Source: Immundisolibacter cernigliae
GTDB taxonomy: Bacteria; Pseudomonadota; Gammaproteobacteria; Immundisolibacterales; Immundisolibacteraceae
Assembly: GCF_001697225.1 (NCBI RefSeq)
Contig: NZ_CP014671.1
Span: 2,604,001-2,668,000 of the forward strand
Direction: 5' to 3'
Length of the DNA stretch: 64,000 nt
The notes under the pieces are model-generated. The model did not search any database. It had not been told where the DNA came from and was given only the letters and a program-made list of their open reading frames with translations. The position numbers and the translations under genes are program-made. Below are positions 58,301-64,000 of this stretch, one piece after another. The number at the start of each line of letters is the position of its first letter. The first letter of the stretch is position 1.

Positions 58301-60735
58301 TCGGCGCGCGGGCGGGGCTCGCGCATCAGCGACCACACCGGCTGCCCGGCTTCGGACACATAGAAGAACCGACCGCGGCGGTCCAGGCCGTCTTCCGGAC
58401 GGCGCGTGAGGTCGATTTCCGGACAGCCCTTGCGGTCGCGGATCGCCTGCGCATGGCCCAGGCCATCCTCGGCCAGGCGCAGCGTGTAGCGACCATTGCC
58501 CAGCCGGTGCATGGGTGTCTGATGGATGCGCGCCAGCGTACCGGCGCGCGCCGCGCGGCGCAGCACCAGCGCGGTGATTGCGATCAGCAGCACCGCTGCC
58601 ACAGCGTAGGCGCCCAGCAGGTCGTGCACCGCCGGCAGCAGCGGTCCGGCCTGGCCGTGCATCGCCTCGGAACGTGCCCAGACCTGATCCCACTCGGCGC
58701 CGCGCGGGATGTAGAACGGCACCAGCAGCGGCGCCCAGGTGGCAAAGCGGCGCAGGCCTTCCGGAATCACCTGCCCACGCGGCCCGTGACCGAGCCGGCG
58801 CGCCAGGTTGGCATCGACCGCGTCGACACCGACGAAGGAGAAATTGACCAGCGTCGCCACCCGCAGGCCCATGTGATCGAACCAGATCAGCACCCGCAGC
58901 CAGTCGTAGGCCATCACGCCCAGGAACAGTTCCAGGCTCCAGGCGCGGTAGTCGCCGGCCGGCTGCACGACTTGCTGCACGGTGGCCAGCACCGAGCGCA
59001 CGGCGCCGTCCTGGTTGTACCAGGCCGGGTCCGGCGCCAGGCGCAGGAAGGACGCGATGATCGGCGCCATCCACAGACCCCAGCGCAGCACCCGCACCGT
59101 CTGGGCGCCGACCTCGGCCAGCCCGGCGCGGCTGAACATGGCGCGGATCGGCCGCAAACGCCGCTCGATCAGCGCCGTCAGCAGCACCAGGTTCAGGCTG
59201 AACAGCGGCGCGGCGATCGCCCACTGCACCACGCCCGACAGCGACTGGGCATAGAACAGCTTCACGCCGCCCGTGATCAGGCCAAGGTCGGTGGCGCCCC
59301 ACTTGCTGAACAGCGGGTAAATGATGAACTCGTAGCTGCCGCGCCCGGCTTGCGGGTTGTGCACCGCCGCGTAGCCGGCGAAGCGGTCCAGCACCACCTG
59401 CAACTGGCTGGCGTCGAAATACCAGGCGATCAGTCCGCCGGTGACGCCGCCCATCGCCGCCTGCAGGAGGTACACCGCCGGTCGCTGTGGGCGCCGCCGC
59501 AAACCGCGCCCGATGGCGGCGGTGTCGAACAGCAGGTTGGCCCCGGCGTAGACCACGGCGCCGCCCAGCACACCGGCGGCAAAGCGCACGCCATCGCTGC
59601 CGGCGCGCACACCGAGCGTGAACCACAGCGCCACCGCCAGCCCGGCCAACGCGCCGCGCGCCAGGTTGTCCGGCTGTCGGTAGGCGGCGGCGAGCCGGCC
59701 GGCCAGCGGCGGGCTGCCGTCGAAGGTCTCGATCACCGTGCGCGCCAGCGGAAACAGCACTGCACCGACCAGCGCCCCGCCCAGCAGCGGCCAGCCGGCG
59801 ATCCAGCCCGCCGTCGGGCCAGCGCCCAGCGCCGCGCCGCCGTGTATCAACACCATGAACCAGGCGCTGTAGACCGCGCCCTTGCCGGCGCCGCTGCGCC
59901 AGTGGTCGGCCGCCGCCTGCCAGGTCGGGCGCCGGCCCTTGAGCGCATCCAGCAGCGCGCCGGTGATCAGAAAGGTCTGGCCCCACAGGCCGGCCTGTGC
60001 CAGCGCGGCGCTGGCCACCACCAGCGGCAGCTGCTGCCAGCCGGGCAGGCTGGCGGCAAACGGGCCGCTGCCAAGCTCGGCTAGCCGCGGCGTCAGCGCC
60101 GCCCACAGCGCGCTGCCCCACAGCAGCGCGTGCAGGCGGCCGCTGCGCGTCCAGCGCTGGTCCATCGCCAGGCCCAGGCCCAGCAGCGCGAACTGCCCAA
60201 ACAGACCCAGCACCAGCCACTGACCCAGCAGTCGGCGTGCGGATGCGGGTAGACCCTGTCCCGGCCAGGCGCCCGGCGCGTCCAGCAGCCCGTTCGAGGC
60301 GAGCAGGAACAGACCGTTGAACAGCACGAACGGCAGCGCCAGCAATACCAGCGACGTCGCCGCCGGCAGCGGCCGGCGCTGATGGGCTGGCAGCAGGCCC
60401 GCCGCCAGGCCGTAGACAGCCAGCGCGAGGGCCGCGCCCAGCGGGGTCAGCCGCAGCAGATCAGGCCACTGCTGCGGCGTCTGCCACAGCGGCAGGCCGG
60501 GCGTCGCCGCCAGCGCCAGCAGCGCCGCGACCGCCGCGTGACGCAGGGCGACCAGCAGTCCGTCGCGCGCCCCACCGGCGTGGCCGATCAGCAGCAGGCC
60601 CAGCCCGGCGCCCGCAGCGGCGGCCAGCGCCATGCCGGCATGGACCGCCGCCAGCGCCGCGGCGAACAGGGTGGCGCCCAGCGCCCACAGGGCGATTGGT
60701 TGCGGCTGCGCGGCCTCGGCAGATGCTGTTTGCAC
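55336..60735 (-). CDS. Large membrane protein with C-terminal GH94 (NdvB-like) phosphorylase region
   Basis: The 1,799-residue protein has two very different parts. Residues 1-~740 are mostly hydrophobic, with many transmembrane helices and no recognisable glycosyltransferase motif. From ~743 (MHRLGNGRYTLRL) a supersandwich domain begins, and a second starts near 1043 (STDGWTLSVDG). An (alpha/alpha)6 barrel (about 1332-1790) contains YGFRDQLQDVLPL and GSGDWNDALDRIG, the typical GH94 acid region near 1510. NdvB cyclic beta-1,2-glucan synthases end the same way but are ~2,800 residues and carry a GT84 glycosyltransferase, absent here. Start GTG at 60735 with GAGGG 6 nt before. Likely role: phosphorolysis or length control of a membrane-associated beta-glucan. 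Confidence 0.8.
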   Translation of the reverse strand: MQTASAEAAQPQPIALWALGATLFAAALAAVHAGMALAAAAGAGLGLLLIGHAGGARDGLLVALRHAAVAALLALAATPGLPLWQTPQQWPDLLRLTPLGAALALAVYGLAAGLLPAHQRRPLPAATSLVLLALPFVLFNGLFLLASNGLLDAPGAWPGQGLPASARRLLGQWLVLGLFGQFALLGLGLAMDQRWTRSGRLHALLWGSALWAALTPRLAELGSGPFAASLPGWQQLPLVVASAALAQAGLWGQTFLITGALLDALKGRRPTWQAAADHWRSGAGKGAVYSAWFMVLIHGGAALGAGPTAGWIAGWPLLGGALVGAVLFPLARTVIETFDGSPPLAGRLAAAYRQPDNLARGALAGLAVALWFTLGVRAGSDGVRFAAGVLGGAVVYAGANLLFDTAAIGRGLRRRPQRPAVYLLQAAMGGVTGGLIAWYFDASQLQVVLDRFAGYAAVHNPQAGRGSYEFIIYPLFSKWGATDLGLITGGVKLFYAQSLSGVVQWAIAAPLFSLNLVLLTALIERRLRPIRAMFSRAGLAEVGAQTVRVLRWGLWMAPIIASFLRLAPDPAWYNQDGAVRSVLATVQQVVQPAGDYRAWSLELFLGVMAYDWLRVLIWFDHMGLRVATLVNFSFVGVDAVDANLARRLGHGPRGQVIPEGLRRFATWAPLLVPFYIPRGAEWDQVWARSEAMHGQAGPLLPAVHDLLGAYAVAAVLLIAITALVLRRAARAGTLARIHQTPMHRLGNGRYTLRLAEDGLGHAQAIRDRKGCPEIDLTRRPEDGLDRRGRFFYVSEAGQPVWSLMREPRPRADVRHSVIELSSTALCFRADTHDLTATARVEVPPDDALECWTVSFENRTDRPRLLHLSSFQELMLSPEAAARHPAFNAQHIGTHFVAPLCALLAHSRLLTDSRGRPGGATAFHAVAADGQAVRLVGYEDSRGRFVGAGGIGHPDGLAAGAPRRPDDQGLLYAFDPAFSLTVEVFVPPHGRAQVRFVTGFAPDAAAATQLIARQLGTPLPAPATLEASLTAIRQVRDALPPTSEFSTDGWTLSVDGNAPRPYSHLIANALGHGAVLDSAGDIASFAGNSQQNALTPFRLGETSHRLPGEGLYVVDLATGSCGSPTFAPLRRPEVAHRAEFAPGQARFVSSLGELDLELTVCVAPDQPAQARLLRIANRAATARRCRVVGYFEWVLAEIAADSRGRIEVRQENGVVFARNPDNLFAPGWAFVTSSLAQPAIETVRSRFVGKAAGPLPCFVGLGAGDPAAHDDGCRVAALSGELQVPAGGELWVSFALGQAPSLDEARALAAQSRELGWAQAALAATEADWRRRLGMLRVKTDRPDFDRLINTWLPYQVVAARLWARCGPQQRSGAYGFRDQLQDVLPLLLIDPQTAREQILRHASQQFLQGDVVHWWHPTPAGGTGFAARTRASDPQAWLPYLTAQYVTATGDAGILSEVTPFLEGRPIPHGAEGLGFAPQPSAERASLYEHCRRAVDYTLARRGRHGLPLIGSGDWNDALDRIGHHGRGQSVWLGFFLHRVLIDFAPLAQAHGDVATATRWLGEAARLRTALAGMQRDARYLRAIADDGTPLLLPNALTAAWPALSGAVPNDIALAALRADLPELESDHLVRVQWPPSDEHSKPWPGRIALYPPGVRENGGQYSHGSSWLVDALTALARDAGNPETAQLLRADALRLWCKISPLDRDGPELAARYGLAPHQQPADIYSGPGHEGRGGWSWYTGAAARMLWAAYGLLGIELRAGELHVRAAAGTDANLRGIHWRGKAQRIDADQAGDQSPP

Positions 60736-60953
60736 GAAAACCCTCGTGGATTGGCCTCGATCCGACGCGGCGGCCGGTTGCAGGCGGCCGCTTCTGCCAG
60801 AATGGCAGCCCGCGGCAGCTGGTATCCGGGCCGGTCGGTCATCCTGGAGGCCGCCCGCGGGGCGGCCGGTGAACAGCGCCCGCGGCCGGGGTCAAAGGTG
60901 CGGGCCCGGCGCAGCGCCGGCGCATTCTAGTCATCCGGAACTCATCCATACCC

Positions 60954-62363
60954 ATGTTTCTGTCGCGCGCGGCGTGTATTGCGGTTTTGTTGCTGCTGGC
61001 CGGCCACGCGCTGGCCCAGGACGGCGGCCTGATCGACCGCGTGCAAATGGGCGACAACGAGCTCGATTGCGCCCAGATTGCGGGGCAGGTCAGGGAGCTC
61101 GAGGCCCTGCTGGCGCCGCACAGTGGCGACCCGGGCGCGGTGCGGGGCGCCACCGAGACCGTCACCCGCTCGCGCACCGGCGAGGTGGTGGCCGGCGTGG
61201 CTAAGGTGCTGCCGTTCGGCAGCATCTTTGGCGACATCGCCAAGGACGTGCTCGGCCGGCGCGGGCGCGATTCCGAGGCGCGCATCTCGTCGGCCCGGGC
61301 GCGCAAGGAATATCTGGTGGACATGTTCCTGAAGCGTGGCTGCCGGGTCGCCGACGTGGCTGCTGGCAAGGCCAAGCCCGACGCGCCTGCGCCAGCGGCG
61401 GACCCCGCCGCGGATGCGACCGGTGCCTCCGCCACCACCGCGCCTGCCCCGGCACAGCCTGCGCTCCCGGTGGGCACACCGCTCGCGACCGCGCCGGCGG
61501 TCGCGGCAGCGCCGGAATCCGGGCCGACCGCCGAGCCCGAGGCGGCGGACAGCCCCGCCCAGGCGCCACGCGGGCCGCTGTTCATGCTCGATTTCCGGCT
61601 CGCGTTTCGCACCAGCGCCGATGCCGACGGCCCGGCCGGCGTGCCCGGCCTGGAACTCGGCGGTGTGCCCCTGACCACCATGCAGGCGATTACCGACGCC
61701 GCTTATGTGGCCTTGCTGAAAGAGCTCCAGCAGGCCGGTTTCGAGGTGCTCAATCCGGAACTGGCCGCGTCCCTGCCGTCCGGCGGCAGCCTGCCGGCAC
61801 CGGCGCGCGCCGGTGATTATCTGTACTTCGCGCCCAGCGGCGCGCCGCTCGCGCAGGCGCCGACGGCCGATGCGCCGGGCAGCGATGCCGCCCTGGCCGA
61901 AACCCGCGCCGCCCTGGCGCAGGCCGTGGCCGGTCGCCGCCCCGGCGTGAGCTACGGCATCGCCGTCTGGTACGTGGATTTTGCCCGGGTGAGCGGCGCA
62001 GTCGGCGGCGATCAACCCCGGCAGCTGGAGTCGCGCCTGGCGGTGGTGGCCGGCAGCCATCTGGCACTGGTGGAGCCGGCCGCCGGTGACGACACGCCGC
62101 TGGATGCCGTGCGGGTGATGAATCTGGGTCGTGATCTGGTCAGCCGCGAGCCCTACGGGCAGGTGCGCCTGTCCGGTCCGGCCGGGGCGCTGGAACTGAA
62201 GGCCGATCCGCAGCGCTTTCGCAGCCTGGTCGAGCGGCAGCTCAAGCGCGGCCGCAGCGCGCTGATCGCCAGCCTGCCGGCGCCGCTTCCCGCGCCCGCC
62301 ACGGCGCCGCCCACAGAGGCATCGACGGAGCCGGTGACACCACCTGCTGCAGTGCCGCACTGA
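60954..62363 (+). CDS. Exported protein of unknown function with Pro/Ala-rich linker
   Basis: I do not recognise this 469-residue protein. It has a clear signal peptide (MFLSRAACIAVLLLLAGHALA, cleavage before QDGG). A short N-terminal region (about 22-135) has two Cys residues and a Gly-rich hydrophobic segment (VLPFGSIFGDIAKDVLG). A low-complexity Ala/Pro/Thr linker (about 140-205) follows. A folded C-terminal domain (about 208-440) includes FMLDFRLAFRTS and GVSYGIAVWYVDFARVSG, and the tail is again Pro/Ala-rich. It is probably periplasmic. It is divergent from the GH94-type gene and 11 nt before the dehydrogenase gene, so it may be co-transcribed with the latter. Confidence 0.75.
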   Translation: MFLSRAACIAVLLLLAGHALAQDGGLIDRVQMGDNELDCAQIAGQVRELEALLAPHSGDPGAVRGATETVTRSRTGEVVAGVAKVLPFGSIFGDIAKDVLGRRGRDSEARISSARARKEYLVDMFLKRGCRVADVAAGKAKPDAPAPAADPAADATGASATTAPAPAQPALPVGTPLATAPAVAAAPESGPTAEPEAADSPAQAPRGPLFMLDFRLAFRTSADADGPAGVPGLELGGVPLTTMQAITDAAYVALLKELQQAGFEVLNPELAASLPSGGSLPAPARAGDYLYFAPSGAPLAQAPTADAPGSDAALAETRAALAQAVAGRRPGVSYGIAVWYVDFARVSGAVGGDQPRQLESRLAVVAGSHLALVEPAAGDDTPLDAVRVMNLGRDLVSREPYGQVRLSGPAGALELKADPQRFRSLVERQLKRGRSALIASLPAPLPAPATAPPTEASTEPVTPPAAVPH

Positions 62364-62374
62364 CCGAGGGCCAC

Positions 62375-63901
62375 ATGCGCAAGGCACTGAAGGTTTCGGT
62401 CGGGATTCTGGGGACGGTCGGCGTGCTGGCGGCGCTGGCGCTGGGCTACCTGAGCACGCAGGTGACGGTTCGTGGCCCGGTGCTGCACGCCATTGCCGGC
62501 ATCGGCGGCGCGCAGCCCACATCGGCCCAGCTCGCCGGCCTGCGCCTGGCGCCCGGCTTCACGGCCAGCCTGTACGCCGAGGGTCTGGGGCCGGCGCGGG
62601 TGCTGCGCTTCACGGACACCGGCGATCTGCTGGTCAGCATCACGCGGGCGGGCAGCATCCTGCTGGTCGAGCGGGACGCGGATGGCGACGGCCGCGCCGA
62701 TGGTGTGCGCACGCTGCTGCAGGGACTGGACCGCCCGCACGGCATCGATGTTGCCGAGGGTTGGCTCTACTTCGCCGAGACCGGCGCCGTGCGCCGGGTG
62801 CGCTTCGATGCCGCCACGCGCGCGGTGTCCGGCGCGCCGCAGACGGTGGCGACACTGGCCGGCGGCGGCATGCATTTCACGCGCACGCTGCGCGTGGGTC
62901 CGGACCGGATGCTGTACGTCAGCAACGGTTCGTCCTGCAACGTGTGCGTCGAGATCACCCCGCGCGCCGCCATGCTGCGCGTGGACCCGCAAGGCGGCGC
63001 CGTGACGCCCTTCGCCGAGGGCCTGCGCAATACCGTCGGCTTCGACTGGCAGCCGGGCAGCGGGGCTCTGTTCGGTGTCGACAACGGACGCGATCTGCTC
63101 GGCGACGATTTTCCACCGGACGAGCTGAACCGCATCGTTGCCGGCGGCTTCTACGGCTGGCCGTTCTGGCACGGCGACAACGTGCCCGATCCTGAATACG
63201 GAAGCCATCCGGCTGCCGCCGGGCGCGCCCCGATCGCGCCGGCTCATGCCTTCGGCGCGCATGTCGCGGCGCTGTCGTTCAATTTTTTCGACCCCGACCG
63301 CGCGCCGCCCGGTTTCGAGCGCGCCGCCCTGGTCGGCCAGCACGGCTCGTGGAACCGCAGCGTGCTGTCGGGCTATCGGGTCTCGTCCCTGCACTGGGCC
63401 GCCGACGGGCGCATCACGGAGCGCGATTTCGCGGTCGGTTTCGTGCAGGGGGGCAAGGTCACTGGCCGGCCGGTGGACGCACTGCCGGGTCCGGACCGGG
63501 CGGTGTACGTGTCGGACGATTACGCCGGTGCGATCTACCGGATTGCGTGGGACCCGGCGACCGCCGGGCCGGGGCCGGTGTTTGTGCCGCCGCTCGCGGC
63601 CGGGCCGCATCAGGCCGGTAGCCCGTCGTCGCCGGCCGCGTCAGCCCTGAGCCGGCTTGACCCGGCGCAGCAGGCGGATGCCACGCTCGCGCGGGGCGCG
63701 GCGCTGTTCGACCGGCACGCCTGCGCCAGCTGCCACCGCGGTGGCGCGCCCGGCATGCGACTGACCGCGCTTGGCAGCCGTTACTCGCAGGCGGCGCTGG
63801 GCGCCCTGCTGGCAAACCCGCCGGCCTCGATGCCGGCGCCGGCGCTGGATGATGCGGATCGGCGCGCCCTGGCGGCGTATCTGCGCGCGGCCTATCCCTG
63901 A
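62375..63901 (+). CDS. Membrane-anchored PQQ sugar-dehydrogenase-like protein with C-terminal cytochrome c
   Basis: The 508 residues have an N-terminal membrane anchor (about 5-27). A six-bladed beta-propeller of the soluble glucose/sorbosone dehydrogenase type follows (about 50-415; LRFTDTGDLLVSITRAGSILLV, GLDRPHGIDV, AEGLRNTVGFDWQPGSGALFGVDNGRD). A monoheme cytochrome c domain has CASCH at 450-454 and a likely axial Met in SMPAPALDD. Such fusions oxidise sugars or alcohols in the periplasm and pass electrons to the respiratory chain. The substrate is unknown and PQQ binding is inferred from the family only. ATG 62375 follows the preceding stop by 11 nt. Confidence 0.87.
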   Translation: MRKALKVSVGILGTVGVLAALALGYLSTQVTVRGPVLHAIAGIGGAQPTSAQLAGLRLAPGFTASLYAEGLGPARVLRFTDTGDLLVSITRAGSILLVERDADGDGRADGVRTLLQGLDRPHGIDVAEGWLYFAETGAVRRVRFDAATRAVSGAPQTVATLAGGGMHFTRTLRVGPDRMLYVSNGSSCNVCVEITPRAAMLRVDPQGGAVTPFAEGLRNTVGFDWQPGSGALFGVDNGRDLLGDDFPPDELNRIVAGGFYGWPFWHGDNVPDPEYGSHPAAAGRAPIAPAHAFGAHVAALSFNFFDPDRAPPGFERAALVGQHGSWNRSVLSGYRVSSLHWAADGRITERDFAVGFVQGGKVTGRPVDALPGPDRAVYVSDDYAGAIYRIAWDPATAGPGPVFVPPLAAGPHQAGSPSSPAASALSRLDPAQQADATLARGAALFDRHACASCHRGGAPGMRLTALGSRYSQAALGALLANPPASMPAPALDDADRRALAAYLRAAYP

Positions 63902-63960
63902 GGAAGCGCCGAGAAACCCAGCCTACCTTCGTGAAAACGGGGGATGGATCGAGGCGTTCA
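63902..63960. repeat. Possible degenerate third copy of the palindromic element
   Basis: GGAAGCGCCGAGAAACCCAG at the left and GGATGGATCGAGGCGTTCAG at the right resemble the two arms of the element at 4742-4901 (GCGCTGAGAAATCCAG and GGATGGATTTATTCAGCGC), with several mismatches and a longer loop. It again lies between convergent genes. Weak evidence by eye. Confidence 0.3.
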
Positions 63961-64000
63961 GAACCGCATGTCGGCGGTCAGAATGTGAAAATTGATGCCG
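63958..64000 (-). CDS. C-terminal end of a probable outer-membrane protein (rest outside window)
   Basis: Thirteen codons and a stop are readable on the minus strand from the right edge. They encode GINFHILTADMRF followed by TGA. The alternating hydrophobic pattern with a terminal Phe is the usual last strand of outer-membrane beta-barrels recognised by BamA. The gene would converge on the PQQ-dehydrogenase-like gene 57 nt away. The fragment is too short to name a family. Confidence 0.45.
   Translation of the reverse strand, partial: GINFHILTADMRF

Noticed and set aside
56083-60084. A 1,333-codon open frame on the plus strand
   Set aside because: It is the complement of the GH94-type gene, rich in Arg/Ala/Gly/His and without domains.
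60848-60866. GC hairpin GGCCGCCC/GGGCGGCC as a terminator
   Set aside because: It lies in a divergent promoter region with no gene ending there and has no T-run; it could be chance in GC-rich DNA.

Overview
The window is a contiguous, gene-dense, GC-rich bacterial chromosome segment that I read as gammaproteobacterial. The main evidence is the infB-rbfA-truB-rpsO-pnp order, an argH/algZ/algR arrangement like that of Pseudomonas, the sucAB-lpd-sucCD operon, and a prfB frameshift site nearly identical to that of E. coli joined to lysS. The combination with ring-hydroxylating, ring-cleaving and alkane-type oxygenases suggests a hydrocarbon-degrading soil or sediment lineage. An Immundisolibacter-like organism is possible, but that is inference only. 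I see no tRNA, rRNA, CRISPR array, transposase or phage gene.

Layout. 1-4.7 kb: translation and RNA genes (infB 3' part, rbfA, truB, rpsO, pnp), closed by a terminator and a ~160-bp palindromic MITE-like element. 4.9-10 kb: pckG and argH on the minus strand, then the algZ/algR two-component pair divergent from argH. 10-17.7 kb: 2-oxoglutarate dehydrogenase and succinyl-CoA synthetase operon (sucA, sucB, lpd, sucC, sucD), a terminator and a second partial copy of the repeat. 17.8-22.2 kb: an HAE1 RND efflux pump with its lipoprotein adaptor, behind a perfect palindrome of the TetR-operator type.

22.5-39.3 kb: a catabolic region. It holds a Rieske oxygenase (alpha and beta subunits), a double-headed hydroxyacid dehydrogenase, a five-gene minus-strand operon (two acyl-CoA dehydrogenase subunits, an acyl-CoA ligase, a metallo-beta-lactamase-fold lactonase, a luciferase-like flavin monooxygenase), a type I extradiol dioxygenase, a second hydroxyacid dehydrogenase, an aldehyde dehydrogenase, an AlkB-type di-iron hydroxylase and an alpha/beta-hydrolase without its nucleophile serine. 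A GDT1-like transporter, a SemiSWEET-like protein and dgkA are interspersed. The five-gene operon makes chemical sense as ketone -> lactone -> hydroxyacid -> CoA ester -> enoyl-CoA, and is my best candidate for an undescribed pathway. The region has no ferredoxin, rubredoxin, reductase or transcription regulator.

39.4-42 kb: prfB (programmed +1 frameshift) and lysS. 42-49.9 kb: a minus-strand heavy-metal efflux operon, in transcription order response regulator, sensor kinase, CzcB, CzcA, a DUF3240-like protein and CzcC with a His-rich tail. 50.2-53.8 kb: a Pat/PatZ-type protein lysine acetyltransferase followed 3 nt later by a histone-deacetylase-family protein, an apparent write/erase acetylation pair. 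53.9-55.3 kb: a small acidic protein and a DMT permease, then REP-like hairpins. 55.3-60.7 kb: an 1,799-residue membrane protein with an NdvB-like GH94 phosphorylase end but no visible glycosyltransferase. 61-64 kb: an exported protein of unknown function, a membrane-anchored PQQ-dehydrogenase-like protein with a C-terminal cytochrome c, and the last codons of a likely outer-membrane protein.
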